From: Pseudo-nitzschia pungens
Taxonomy: Eukaryota; Bacillariophyta; Bacillariophyceae; Bacillariales; Bacillariaceae
NCBI GenBank assembly: GCA_037355855.1
Contig: CM074760.1
Location: 7,308,501 to 7,372,500 of the forward strand
Reading direction: 5' to 3'
DNA length: 64,000 bases
Shown here: positions 37,001-48,672 of the stretch, piece by piece
How positions within the stretch are numbered: position 1 is the first letter of the stretch
Layout of the letters: each line of letters begins with the position of its first letter
Translations under genes and position numbers: made by a program
The notes under the pieces: generated by a model
What the model was told of the DNA's origin: nothing
The model's input: only the letters and a program-made list of their open reading frames with translations
Database searches by the model: none

Positions 37001-38270
37001 CTAAGAATTGCTCCCGATTACGACCAGTTAACAGTAATGCAAAAAGTAGAGGTTTTTACTGACGCATTGAAGAAGACGACCGGAAAGGGAAATGATCTCT
37101 ATGAAATTCTATGGTTAAAAAGCACGAACAGTGAGGAATGGTTAGAACGCCGAACAAGATATACAAGGAGCCTAGCTGTTATGTCGATAGTTGGTTACAT
37201 ATTAGGTCTTGGCGATAGGCACCCGTCAAATTTGATGCTTGAAAGGCTAAGTGGTCGAGTTTTACATATTGACTTCGGTAAGTAAAACATGGAAAATGTG
37301 CCTTTATCATTTCATTTGAATTTTGAGCGTGCTCATTTTTATTTTTTGGTCAGGTGATTGCTTTGAGGTCGCTATGAACCGGGATAAATACCCCGAAAAG
37401 GTGCCCTTCCGACTAACTCGGATGCTGATTAAGGCGATGGAAGTTAGTGGCATTGAGGGAAGCTATCGAAGTACTTGCGAACGAACTATGACAGTCTTGA
37501 GAGAGAATCGAGATTCCTTGGTTGCGATGCTTCAGGCTTTTCTCTATGATCCCCTTATTGGCTGGCGTTTGGTTGACCTTTCAAATAACAACGAAAACAC
37601 TGAACCTGCAAATACTGGCGCCGATGATGGTGGACTGGCCGAATCTTTTGTTGCAATCAATGGAAATAACATGCTAGATGTGGATACAGGTGTTCCCATC
37701 GACGTTGGCGCTCGGCCTGGAGTAGTACCTATCACAGAAGGTGACGAAGACGAGGACGAAGAAGGAAATGATGATCTGGCAATGCCTAGTGTTCTCGGTG
37801 GTCAAATAATCCCCTCTGTACCTATTGTACGAGGTAGAGAATTTCCGATGACTGCAACTCGTGCTCGATCGCTTCAAATGTATTCCAATATCCAAATCTG
37901 GGCTGCAAACGTGGGTGCCGACGAACGGATAGAAAGCGTCACCGGAGGTGATGCAACGCACGGGCAGATAGCAGCATCGGGTACTCACTCAATAGCACGG
38001 TCGCGAATGGTGGAACGAAGCATGCGACAAAGAGAATTACTAAGTATTCTAGATGGTGACGAAGGACTTGCAGCGGAAGAAGCACTCAACGAAAAGGCCC
38101 TCAAGATTATTCGTCGCATCCAAGACAAACTGAACGGGACAGACTTTGAGGACCGCGCCGAGAACGGTGATGCTTTGGATGTTGAAGACCAGGTTCAAAG
38201 GTTAACAGTTCAAGCTACTTCTGTAGAGAATTTGAGCCAGCTCTTCATTGGATGGTGCGCTTTCTGGTAA
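28099..38270 (+). CDS. TOR: Target of rapamycin (TOR) serine/threonine kinase
   Basis: Five exons: 28099-29324, 29521-33854, 33940-35248, 35332-37277 and 37354-38270. All introns are GT-AG (196, 85, 83 and 76 bp) and phases agree, giving 3,243 residues. The first 280 or so are disordered and Ser/Gln/Asn-rich. HEAT repeats start near residue 285 and continue through RLAATLALKEFA (rejoined by intron 1). The FAT domain follows. The FRB domain (about 2564-2692) has ELIRVAILWLETWHEGLEEA and KAWDIYYTVFRRI, keeping the Ser, Trp and Phe positions that contact FKBP-rapamycin. Kinase motifs are LLKGHEDLRQDERVMQLF, LGLGDRHPSNLML and HIDFGDCFEVA. An acidic linker near 3066 precedes the FATC end, FIGWCAFW. 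TOR couples nutrients to growth within TOR complexes. It is about 700 residues longer than human or yeast TOR. Confidence 0.97.
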
Positions 38271-38741
38271 AGCCTTCATTAATAGGGAATGTTATTATTA
38301 TTATCATTTCTCGCTTGTTTCGCTTGTGTAGGCACTACAAGTAAGGTTACTTTCATATTGAGATTTCCAAAACTATCGATCTATGAAGTACAAAATCTAT
38401 TCATCGAATTTCGGGGGATATGTATAACCGTCTTTCAATTTTACTACCCCCCAATCGCTCCGTATAAGATGGAAGGAAAATGTACCAAAACTTCATTTCA
38501 GGGGAAATGTTATACCCTCTTTCTTTGTATCCCCCAATGGCGTTGGTCGACGAGCAACGAGTGCTCGTAATTACTCGTACCATACTCCTCCTGAAACGCG
38601 CAGAATCACGTCAACCCAAGACCTAGACAGAATGCAAACCCTGAAATCAAAAATCTAATCACAGCACCCACCAGGAACTGCGTCGCTCTATCCTGTCGAA
38701 CAAGATACAATACGCGTACTCTGAGAAACAAGAACGTAGCC
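38271..38741. other. Intergenic region with a diverged tandem duplication
   Basis: This 471-bp spacer lies between TOR and CSN2. Segments at about 38385-38456 and 38472-38540 are related: each contains GTAC..AAA, then TTCAT..ATTTC, a GGGGAxATGT..ATA.CC.TCTTTC core and a TA(C/T)CCCCCAAT end. A GTAAGGTTACTTTC motif is at 38341. No gene is supported. Confidence 0.6.
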
Positions 38742-40595
38742 ATGTCGGACGAGGAATCATACGAATATGAGTACGATGACGATGATATGGAAGAGGAGGG
38801 CTTCCAATACACGGATGACGAAGAAGAGGCGAATGATTCCGAGGTCGCTTTGGGTACGTTTCCAGTTTTTTATTCATTCGTGTGCAGTCCTTGTCCCATC
38901 CAGCTCTGATCGAAGCCGGGCCTTCCCACTGAGCAACAGGTTCATTCGTAGTAAATAACGACCTATTTCTCCAGGCATTCGGTTCTTTTCTGATAGACTT
39001 GCGGCCAAATCCCAGAAACCCACGACCACATTGACTTAGTTGCGTTCTTTATTCGTCCTCGTGGCTTCCCGTCTTCTAACGCTTCCGACATAATCTTGTT
39101 CGATTTCTACAAAAATCAATCTTTTGGTGCAGAGAATGCATATTATAACAGCAAAGGGCTTCGGGAAACGGACCTCCAGGAAGCGGCAGAAGCCTTTGAA
39201 CAAGTCATAATCCAAGAACGTGAAGAGCTCGCATCTAGCAACGAAAATGGAGGCGATCCAAAGAAATATGGTCCATGGTCCTATAAAAGTATCAAACAGC
39301 TCGTGAAACTTCAATTGCGAATGGGGACTACAGAGAGTGTACTGGCAGTCTATTCGCGCTTACTCGAATGCATTGCCGAGGGAAATGTCAGTCCCAACGC
39401 TGTGGAAAAGGGAATCAACGGGATGCTGGAACGTGTGGCTAGTCTTTTACAAGGAAATTCCATGCACCGTATTGGACGAAGCACTAACAACGCAATGGAT
39501 CCACAAAAATTAGCACTTGCTGTTTACGATTCAACCTTGCGAGTCTTTCATCCCACCTCGGGATCCTGTCCGAACGAGCGCCTTTGGTTCAAAACCAATC
39601 TGAAGTATGGACAACTCTTGTATGAAACCAATGAAACCGTCAAGCTGCAGCAAGTTCTTCGAGACCTACTTACAACTCAGGAGCAAAACAATATCAATAG
39701 TATGACAGATGGTGGCACTAGCAGCAGTAGCAGCAACACACAATCTATCGAAATCTACGCGCTCCAAATCCAGCTGTATTCACGTCAGAAGGACAACAAA
39801 AAACTCCGAGAGGTTTTCTACAAAGCAATGGCGGTTCGCGGAGGAATCCCCCATCCACGAACCCTAGCCTCCATCCAGGAATTGGGAGGGAAAATGCACA
39901 TGCAAGCAAAAGAATACGAGGCAGCTGGCAAGACTTTCTTTCAAGCTTTCAAGAGTTACGATGAAGCAGGAGACCAAAGCCGTCTCCGGTGTCTCAAATA
40001 CCTGGTTTTGGCCAGCATGCTTCACGCGTCTTCGATCAATCCCTTTGATTCACAAGAAGCGAGGCCCTATCGAGATGATCCAGAGATCGCTGCAATGACC
40101 AATCTGGTGCAAGCCTTCCAGAACAACGAAATCCACAAATTCGAACGGATTTTGAAGCAAAACAAAGAACGAATCATGGGGGATGAGTTCATCAGAGAAC
40201 ACGTAGAGGATTTGCTTCGAACGATTCGTACCCAAGTGTTGAGGCGTGTCATCAAACCCTACACCAGAATATCACTGGAAGCCATTTCTCGAGAACTCAA
40301 CAATATTCCGGTCAGTGACGTAGAGAACCTTCTTGTGGGACTTATCCTAGACGGATCTCTCGATGGGCGACTGGATCAAGTGTCGGGCGTTCTATTGAAA
40401 AAGGCCGAAAAGGGTGGTAACAGCAGTAGCAACAATGATACAAGGCCTAAATCGGCATCTCCTAACGACAGCTTGGTCGCCCTCAAGTTCGAAGCCATGA
40501 GTCAAATCGCAGCAGCACTGGAACAAATCGCCAGCTCTACAGCCAATTCTAGAATGGGCGAAGGAGGTACCGGGATGCGTGGCATGGTGCACTAG
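38742..40595 (+). CDS. CSN2: COP9 signalosome complex subunit 2
   Basis: Exon 1 is 38742-38853 and exon 2 is 39133-40595, with a 279-bp intron (donor GTACGT, acceptor TGCAG) that rejoins GENAYYNSKGLRE; 524 residues. The acidic Asp/Glu/Tyr-rich N-terminus (MSDEESYEYEYDDDD) and the following ENAYYNSK are diagnostic of CSN2. Helical TPR-like repeats follow (YGPWSYKSIKQLVKLQLRMG, LRVFHPTSG, LRCLKYLVLASML). The C-terminal third is the PCI winged-helix domain (VIKPYTRISLEAISRELNNIPVSDVENLLVGLILDGSLDGRLDQVSGVL). The CSN complex removes NEDD8 from cullin-RING ligases. The protein is about 80 residues longer than human CSN2 (443), partly through Ser/Asn and Gly-rich insertions. It follows TOR on the same strand with a 471-bp gap. 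Confidence 0.95.
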
Positions 40596-41051
40596 ATAAT
40601 TGCATTATTTTTAGACTTTTGTCCTGTCAAATTTGGTGAAACGAGAACATGCTAAAGAATTTATACTGACGTTCGTACCATCATCGTTCGTGAAAAATAG
40701 GTATCACCATACCGGTACACTTCGATCATGGTCAGTGATGGAATCGTATATTGCACAACACCTTCCTTTGAACAAATATCTGTCCCCTTCACGCACAGGG
40801 GTTCAATAGACAGTAGCAATGACGATGAATTGCTTGACGTGTGGTTCTTGTCGGAAACCAACCGCATCTTACACCAGTAGCGTTCACGAATGGCGACCTC
40901 AACCAACTTCGGTGGCTATAGAACTATTCATAGATTCGTCCCAGTAATAAACAACATCAATCAAGTAGGTGTGGATGAATCTAGCAGGCACATGCATTGA
41001 CGCCACAACGAAGTGGGTTCCTCCTCCATTTTCGTTTTTCATTCGTCATCA
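40596..41051. other. Convergent spacer, 456 bp, no supported gene
   Basis: This lies between the 3' ends of CSN2 (+) and the hypothetical gene (-). I see no coding frame, repeat or RNA gene that I can support. Confidence 0.5.
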
Positions 41052-41714
41052 TCATTGGTCGTAGCCGTAGTTGAGCAAGATTCGTGTCTGAATCTTATCG
41101 ATGGCATGTCGAGATTCGTTCAAAATATCACTAATCCACACGTCGCTTGGCAACATTGCGAGGAGGAGACCATCCATGCCTCTCGAATTTGGAATCCCCT
41201 GGGCTCTGTTGGACTCTTTGAATTTGTTGTGAGCGTCGATGAATGAGTCCACCGACCCCATTCGAAGGATGTTAACAAAGTCTTCGTACGAGTTAGAATT
41301 TGCTGCGGCTGTAGTTGTAGCTGTTGTCGTCGTCGTCATTTCCTGCATGTCTCCGTTTGCCATCTGGTCCTGCTTTTGCCTCTGTTTGCGGCGTGCCAGT
41401 TGTAGTAGCTCCTTCTTGGAAAAATCGGAAGGGGCACTCTGAGTTTGCTTGGCTACAATCGTCGAATCATCGCCTGCTGCTTGCTCTATTTTTTCAATGG
41501 TGTCGTCTCGAGCGTCATCTTCGATGTTGCGTTTTTTATTTAGATAACGAGAACTGCCATTACGGTGCTTGCCCGTCTCCAGCGAGTCTCGGTATCGAGT
41601 TCGACTGGAACCATCACCATCGCGGTTCATTGCATTTCGGCCTTCAGTTGTGAATCCCCGACTCTCGGACCATTGCCGCTGGGACTTCATAAAGTCTTTG
41701 CTCTCGAACCTCAT
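41052..41714 (-). CDS. Hypothetical basic/low-complexity protein
   Basis: From the ATG at 41714 the frame gives 220 residues. The frame is open further upstream to 41903 but without an ATG, so a longer product or an upstream exon remains possible. The N-terminal half is rich in Arg, Ser and Asp (for example RYRDSLETGKHRNGSSRYL). A Lys/Gln-rich helical stretch (LLQLARRKQRQKQD) and a poly-Thr/Ala tract precede a more ordinary C-terminal 85 residues that look helical (SYEDFVNILRMGSVDSFIDA ... LLLAMLPSDVWISDILNE). I do not recognise a family. The ordered C-terminus and the absence of stops argue that it is real. It is divergent from the aminotransferase gene. Confidence 0.5.
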   Translation of the reverse strand: MRFESKDFMKSQRQWSESRGFTTEGRNAMNRDGDGSSRTRYRDSLETGKHRNGSSRYLNKKRNIEDDARDDTIEKIEQAAGDDSTIVAKQTQSAPSDFSKKELLQLARRKQRQKQDQMANGDMQEMTTTTTATTTAAANSNSYEDFVNILRMGSVDSFIDAHNKFKESNRAQGIPNSRGMDGLLLAMLPSDVWISDILNESRHAIDKIQTRILLNYGYDQ

Positions 41715-42270
41715 CTTGAATTCTATCACAGCGTTTCTGTCGGGTTCCAATGAGATTGATGGAAGCTGATAATTGGAAGCACTGAAGTTCCTTACGGGAT
41801 ACGCTTCGAATGGCAAGCAATTGCACGGAAAGGAAGGAACGAGATCACATTTTGTGAATAATCTGTGCAATTGGCAAGTTTGGAGCACCGTAACACCTGT
41901 CACAGGCGCAAATTCTAAATTTAGTGACCGTTGAAAACATACCTTTTAACGCTTCTTTTCCAATCGTGGATCACAATTCTACTGTTTTTCCAATTTTTCC
42001 AAGGAGTCGATCTTAACTTACATTCCGTCAAAGAATCACACGAGACCGGTAGAGGGATAACGAGGAGAATAAGGTTACTGTATCTTTTTCATCGCTCATG
42101 GCTTCGGTTGCAATGCCTGTCACTTTCCGTCATTATCATAATCGTACTACGGTAGCAACGAACAATTCTGCTCTAAAGTTTCAAATCGAAACGCACGAAG
42201 AATCAAAAGACACTAGCCAATTCCGAGAACAGCACATTATCGCAATATTCAAACCAAACTATCTGCCAAA
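41715..42270. promoter_or_regulatory. Divergent upstream region (hypothetical gene / BCAT)
   Basis: A 556-bp spacer between divergent genes, holding an AATAAGGTTACTG motif at 42068-42080. A frame from ATG 42098 runs into the aminotransferase start region in another phase; it could represent an upstream leader, but no splice joins it convincingly. Confidence 0.4.
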
Positions 42271-43629
42271 ATGTCCTCTGACAAATGTTCCGAGCTCAAA
42301 CTCCCGAAAGAGGGAATCGAATTCGAAGCCTTGCCGTGGAATCTGAATCATCCCGAAGAACACTCGTACGTGCACATAACCACAAAATCGGAATGGACGA
42401 CGGAGCATTACGATCCAGCAACCGAGACCGGAACTCTGTTTGATTCCGTCTACAAGTACGACGAGACGAATCTTCCGATCTCCCCGGCGTGCTGCTCTCT
42501 CAACTACGGAACCACCATCTGGGAAGGACTCAAGTGCTACCGCGACAAGGATGGCAATGCCATCGTCTTTCGTCCCGACAAAAACTTTCAACGGTTTTCG
42601 AACGGGGCAGTCAACATGTCTCTGCCCCCGCCGAGCCGTGAATTGTTCCTGAGGGGCATCCAGCACGCTCTGCAGCAAAACTCGCATCTGATTCCACCCC
42701 ACGGCGACGGAATGAAGCTGTACGTGAGACCCATGTTGCTGGTGAGTGGGCAGCAGCTTGGGCTGTATCCTCTGTCGCAATATAGCATGCTCTTTTATGT
42801 GTCCCCAACGGTAAGTTTTTGACAACATGAAGCGGACGTGATCTTGTTTGGCGCGCGACGGAAGGGTGCTTGATGATCTAACCTCACCCACCACCGCATT
42901 CCGATGGATCCGAATGTTATGCCACCGAATGAATATGTTTTGTAGGGAAACTATTTTAAAAGTGCCACGGGTGGCCTCAATTTGCATCTGGAAACGAAAC
43001 GCTGCCGGGCGGCACGGGGTGGTGTCGGCAACGTGAAATGCAGTGGTAATTATGCCGTGGCGTTGAAACCCTTAATGGACGCAAAAAAGCAGGGCTTCCA
43101 CGACAATCTGTTTTTGGAGCTGGAAACCTACAAGGATGGTGCCCTGGATTCCGCAATTTTGCAGGAAATGTCTGCCGCCAACATCTTTTTTGTTCTGAAC
43201 ACCGGAGAGATCGTCACACCCTCTCTGGATCGGGGGACGATTTTGCCCGGAGTCACCCGCGACTCGGTCATTACCATTGTGCAGGAGTTTGCCGACGACC
43301 TGAAGGAGGCCATGATGAAGAGCACCGGACAGGATGCCAAGATTACCGTGTCGTCGCGAGATGTCACGGTCGGAGAGGTGAAAAACGCCACCGAAGCCTT
43401 TTGCACCGGAACGGCGGCCGAGGTCGTGCCCATTGCGCGCCTGGCCACTGGAACGGGCGAGGAATCCTTCGAAGCCGTCTTTGCACACGGGCAGACCGAG
43501 GCGGGCCCGATCACATCCGCCGTGCTGAGGATGCTTCGAGAGGTGATGGTGGGTGCTCGTTCCTCGAAAGGCACCGAGGGCTGGCTGCGAAAACCGTTTT
43601 CGACGCCCGAGGAGTTCTGCAAAGAGTGA
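42271..43629 (+). CDS. BCAT: Branched-chain amino acid aminotransferase (fold-type IV, PLP)
   Basis: Exon 1 is 42271-42810 and exon 2 is 42946-43629, with a 135-bp phase-0 intron (donor GTAAGT, acceptor TGTAG); 407 residues. Family motifs in order are LNYGTTIWEGLKCYR, FRPDKNFQRF, LYVRPMLL, YVSPTGNYFKS (made by the splice), GGVGNVKCSGNYA with the PLP-binding lysine, FLELE, ANIFFVLN, TPSLDRGTILPGVTRDS and the final TGTAAEVVPI region. The enzyme interconverts Leu/Ile/Val with their 2-oxo acids. The overall pattern is closest to the eukaryotic/BCAT2-like group. No targeting signal is visible with this start, suggesting a cytosolic enzyme unless an upstream exon exists. Confidence 0.94.
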
Positions 43630-44789
43630 AGCTCATGATCCCTGTCCGAGACCCATGTTATATGTTGCGTACTTCTGCTTGGATTTTCATTCCAGTTCCT
43701 TCCAAACAAAACTCTCCTCTCTATTTTGTGAATTCTGTACAAACAATATTGAGAGAATGTGCAGGTCACCAAAACTCGTACATTAAGGTTCCATTCTTTT
43801 TCTAGAGATAATGCTCACACTACGATAGGTAGTACAATTTTGGATCATTTGTGATTATCTGTCAGCACATCTGTTTCGAAACTTGATGTCATTAGCTACG
43901 ACTCTCAAACATGTAATTTCATTGACTCGAGTGGAAGTTTAGCCTGTCATTGTTTCACCATCACATTCAATGGAAGAAAGAGAAGGTATGAAAGATGAGT
44001 TTCCTACTATGAGCTCATACAACATGTACAAACTGCAAAAGTACATTGGACCTACCTGATATCTTCTTACTACATGCGAAAGAATCAGCCACTGGCAAGC
44101 ACCATATTGTAGAAATATGTCGTACTGGTATGCCAACCCTCCTGGCTTAAAAGCAGTAGCCTTGGTGGGAAGGAGAGATCTGGAGCAATTGTAGTTCCAG
44201 TGACTTCAAGGCAGTTTGGTGACCTCCCTGAAACAATGTACTTTGTATTCGAATAAAAAAAGACATACCCATTCCTGTTTTCGGCAAGGAATCTATCTCT
44301 GTACCGTTGTATTGTAGATTATTTTTTGAAGTACAGTAAGTTACCGGTACGGGTACGAGTAAATAACACTTCGTATTGATCACATTCTTATTGATGTTAA
44401 TCGTACATACTGTTTTTCAGAGGGAAGGACATCCTTGTCGTACTGGAAACTTGCGATAGCTGTTAAGTACTTCGTACCTTTTACAATACCTGACCCATCA
44501 CCAACGGAAATTTTCACTTCTACTCGGAATATTGTCAACACCGACAACACACTTTTCCTAATTGCATACTCCGAATCATTTTGTTAACGGATGCATATCT
44601 GTTTATTATTGTTAATTCGCATGCGTTGAAGCGATTGGTCGCCAAAATTCAGGGCATTCATCGTCAGTCTCACAAACTCCAATTTAGAGCCTATTTTTGT
44701 ACACCGGTTGTATCCGGACGTCCTTGTTCAAATGGAGTTGTCGTCCTTTATCCAATTTTGCTATTTCCGGCACTTTGTGCATCATCACC
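43630..44789. other. Intergenic region, 1.2 kb, no supported gene
   Basis: This lies between BCAT and the disordered/MDR fusion gene, both plus strand. A CAGTAAGTTACCGGTACGGG motif group is at 44334-44365. Short frames here have no recognisable products. I see no tRNA or array. Confidence 0.55.
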
Positions 44790-47750
44790 ATGTCGTTCGT
44801 GGATCCTCTGTGGGAGTTCGTCCTAGGGGATGACGACTTCACCGTAGACGACACCGTCAATACCGACGGCCGCGGAAAGGAAAGCGGGAAACGGCGAAGT
44901 TTTAGCAGAGGTAGATCACGAAAGTTCGAATCGCTGGATGAAAGAGACGATAATAATGCGACAAGAAGGGGATCCAGGAAATCTGCCGCCACTCGAAACA
45001 AGAGTGTGGATTCGAAATCGTCCACCGGGAGCTGGGGCTTGAAATCTAAAAAAACTAGTTCAAAAAGTAAGAGCACAGAAATAATACGCAAGGAGTACAG
45101 AAAGGACAAAAAAGATGGTTTCTGGGACGTAATTACCGGAGCTCCACCAGCAGCAACAATACCCAGAAGGTCCACAACAAGGTCCACCACAAAATCTACA
45201 GGCAGTAAGGGCAGTAATTATCGTGAATTGCCGATGAAGAAAACTGCATCGGAATCGAGTAAGAAATCGTCAGACAAAGGAAGTGAAGCCAGGTATTCGT
45301 TCAACAGCAGATCAAAACCTTTGGCCACTTCCTCTACCGGCAAATCCGATAAGGGTAAGAAAGGATTCAAGGATCGGTTCAGACGGAGTCAAAGCCCAAA
45401 GTCTCGACAACGAAGTTCCATGGAAAAATCAACTTCAAAATCTGCTGTTACGACTGCCGCTCGGAAAAGTTCCCCTGAAAATACGAAACCGTCGAAAGAC
45501 GATAAATTCGATCCCGTGGATCTCCTGTTCACCATTGCTGACTCCTTAGATCCGTGGGCAATAGATACCTCTGATGTGTCATCCTCTGAGGGCGATTCAT
45601 TCGATGATACCATCACTGCCGCTGATACCATCACTGCCGCTGATACCGTCACAGCTGCTGAGGAGGCAGATGGTGATAATTCGATCATTGACAACAGAAA
45701 AGCACTTGAATCTCATCACTATACTCAATTGAAAAATGGATCTCCGTCGAGCAAAAATGGTGGAAAATCATCACGTAGAAGGGAGGATATGTTTGGTGGC
45801 ACGTTTGGATCTCTCTTGGATCAACAACCACCCGACCAAAAATCAATTGACCGAAACAGATTTCCGTACCATTCGGGAAGGTCGACAAAAGCAGAGAGTG
45901 CCGCATCAACGGAAATTAGACTACAAGTACATCCCGGTGACAAAATTATTTCGGAGCAGGTGTTCAACCCACACAAAAACAACAACTTCGGCGGTGTTAA
46001 ACACTTTGTGCCGCTAAAATCGACTTTCGAAGACAGTTTATCTTCACAATCTAGACCGACCTCCGACACGAGTGTAGATAGCACTCAGTCTGATTATGCG
46101 ATAGTACAACGGAGTGGATCCAAACCAAGAACACGAGAACAGAGCATTTCAACAGAAAACAAAAGAAGTATCGTCATGGACCACGGCAAAACTAGTTCGA
46201 ATGACATAAAGGTTCCGAAGGATTTTCAAATTGCACAAAAGCCTGAGAGTAAAGACCACAAAATGAATGATGACTTTGAACATACGAAAAAATGCAGTTT
46301 TTGGAAAAGGACATCGTGCGGGTCAAAGAAGGGCAATGAAAGCGATTCCCTCCATCGTTCGAGAGAAATAAATGCAGCAGAAGCCTTCCCGACGTCACGC
46401 ATCATAATTAATGGGGAGATACATTCAATAGTTGGCCCTGAGTCCAATCAAATGGACGTTATAGGCAAATCGTCGACGAGTCTCAGCCAACCGGGAGGGG
46501 GACTGCCATCAATTTTCGCGTACGAATATGAAAGCCATGAAAATTTGGATGTCAGCTACAAAAAACCAAATCAACGACCGCGAGATAGTATTTCCGTGCG
46601 AAAACTGGGTGGCCCTCCTCCATTACCCTTGGTTGGAGAAGATGTGGTAATTCAAGTCGAGGTATGATAATTTGTTATGTGTTGCGCAGCTCATTGATCG
46701 AGGAACTTCAAGTTGATGCTTTATTGCCCACCTCACACTTCACTTTCATTGATTTTTGCCAAGGCGTCGACTGTGTCCGAGACAGATTGCATAATTCGAC
46801 AAGGACTATGGTGGCGGAATTGTCAACCTTCCTTTCCAAATACTCCGGGAATAGACATGGTAGGAAAGGTTCACAGCATCAAACAAAAAGTTGCAAAGGC
46901 ATACGATCTGAAGCAAATGGAAACTGTTGTTTCGTTAGTAAAGTGGGGGGGAAATGCACGTTTTATGACAATACATCCGAACCAATTGGTGAAGGTGCAT
47001 GCTAATCTAGATCCAGCTCAAGTAGCTTGTCTACCAGAATATTATTTATCTGCGTTTCAGGTTCTACACATGGGTCAAGTGGGAAGTCTCCGCTATACTG
47101 ATAACTCTCTTAAAGGAAAGTCGGTGTTAATCCTTGGATCCATGACCAACAATATGGGAAAGGCTATGATTGAACTCGCCTTGCACGCAGGGGCAGCTAA
47201 TATATACGCAACCTCGAAGAAGAAACACTGGAAAACGCTCATTTCGTATGGAGTTGTGCCTTTGAGCTCGGATCCAATGGAATATATTCACCGCGTTGCA
47301 GGTAAAATCGATCTTGTTTTGGCACCGAACGGGAACCTTCGTGAAGACGTGTCCCCTGTGCACTTTAGAGCTCTCCTACCACGATATGGTCAGTTGATTA
47401 TCAGTGGACACCGCGTCAATGGACATGACATTCCATTCGATGATTGGAAAAAAAATCATCGAATCCCTACATTAGCATGTGGCAAGAACAAAGCCCTTCA
47501 AAAGATTTTGGGGAATTGCGTGATGTACGATGTTTTCGAACAGTGGGAGAAAAATCTTGATCTCTGCAAACGCGATTTGTCTCATTTGCTCCAGCTTTTA
47601 GAGAAGAAAAAGATCAATCCGGAAGTGTTGGATCGTATATCTTTAAAAAAGGTTTCGAAAGCACACGAGCTGATTGAAACAAAACGGTTGCCAGGATTTT
47701 TGGTATGTGAGCCTTGGATGAAAAACAAGAAGCGTGCAGTCTATCTTTGA
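44790..47750 (+). CDS. Disordered Ser/Lys-rich region fused to MDR-type reductase (quinone oxidoreductase-like)
   Basis: Exon 1 is 44790-46661 and exon 2 is 46764-47750 (102-bp phase-0 intron, donor GTATGA, acceptor CCAAG); 952 residues. The splice joins VVIQVE to ASTVSETDCIIRQG, recreating the first strands of the medium-chain dehydrogenase/reductase GroES-like domain, which supports the fusion. The first 590 or so residues are Ser, Lys, Arg and Asp-rich, with basic blocks and a four-fold AADTITAADT repeat, and have no known domain. The MDR part has FPNTPGIDMVGKV, LPEYYLSAFQVLH, and a Rossmann motif SVLILGSMTNNMGKAMIELA in which the usual GxxGxxG is altered (GSMTNNMG). No Zn-ligand pattern is evident. 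NAD(P)H binding is likely but the altered glycine motif leaves activity uncertain. The gene is convergent with the FKBP gene. Confidence 0.8.
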
Positions 47751-47961
47751 GAGCAGAAGGAAGAGTCCCATGCATGGCTAAGTCAAGGGCGTTAATTTGC
47801 TAATGAGATAATATTTTTGAGTATTTGAAGCGATAGATACGATTATTGGATTGATTGAGGATAGACGAACGAAGTGACGGCGATGACTTCTTTCATTCGT
47901 AAGGTTTCAATATTAGTTGTGGGAACTACCTTCGTTAGAATGAGGATGTCTGCAACTTTCT

Positions 47962-48672
47962 CTAACATTGCAGCAAAGTCACTTCGAAATACAAAGTCGC
48001 TCCTCGTCCTCCACCGATGTCTTTCATTCCATATCCTGCATTTGGAGGGACGATTATATGCCTTCTACCACCCTGCTTCATTCCTTTCAATCCAATCTCC
48101 CAACCTTGGATCACTTCTCCCTTGCCGAATTTGAAGGCGAATCTATCACCAGAATCGAGAACTTTGCCATTTTTGTTCTTGGCCCTTAAAACATATTGAC
48201 AGACAATTCTCTTCCGATTCACGATGACTGGCCCCGTCCCAACTACAACGTCAGTATATCGAACGCCCATTGAAGTCTGGACAAAAGTGTTTGTGTCATT
48301 GGACACTTTTTTCTCGAGTTCTTTCAGTTTCTTTTGCTTTTGCTTTTGTTTTTCGCGTTCTTTTCTTTGTTTCTCTTGGAGAATCCGTATTCTCTCTGCT
48401 TCCTTCTGAGCTTCGAGTTTCTTCTCTTTCTGTCGCAGCTTTTTCAGTCGCTTTTTCTCCCTTAGGCGCTCGATCTTGTCTTTCTCATTGACGTTAGCAT
48501 CACCGTCGTTCTTGTCGCGTGATCCTGTCGCATTGTCTTCCTTCCCTTCGTTCTTCGACGGAGTATCATCCCGAGGAGAATCGTTTTCCGGTTTCGATCG
48601 CTTGGCCGAAAAGCCTCTTTCTAGAGAGTCATCGTAGTCGTCTTGCTGTCTACGCTTTCCTCTACGACCCAT
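47962..48672 (-). CDS. FKBP-type peptidyl-prolyl isomerase with basic coiled-coil N-terminus
   Basis: Single exon, 236 residues from the ATG at 48672. Residues 1-60 are charged and disordered, with a possible nuclear signal (GRRGKRRQQ, AKRSK). Residues 65-125 are a long Lys/Glu/Arg helix (LREKKRLKKLRQKEKK), probably a coiled coil. The C-terminal 105 residues are an FKBP domain: GVRYTDVVVGTGP, FAFKFGKGEVIQGWEIGLKGMKQGGRR, IIVPPNAGYG and LYFEVTLL. Ligand-pocket residues are largely kept, although VLDSGDRFAFKFG departs slightly from the usual FD..RG..F. The layout resembles nuclear FKBPs of the FKBP39/46 type, which act on chromatin or ribosome biogenesis. Nuclear location is an inference from the basic N-terminus. 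Confidence 0.9.
   Translation of the reverse strand: MGRRGKRRQQDDYDDSLERGFSAKRSKPENDSPRDDTPSKNEGKEDNATGSRDKNDGDANVNEKDKIERLREKKRLKKLRQKEKKLEAQKEAERIRILQEKQRKEREKQKQKQKKLKELEKKVSNDTNTFVQTSMGVRYTDVVVGTGPVIVNRKRIVCQYVLRAKNKNGKVLDSGDRFAFKFGKGEVIQGWEIGLKGMKQGGRRHIIVPPNAGYGMKDIGGGRGATLYFEVTLLQC

Noticed and set aside
42098..42346. Upstream frame MASVAMPVTF as a targeting leader for BCAT.
   Set aside because: It is in another phase, has no clear splice to the enzyme frame, and lacks a convincing targeting pattern.
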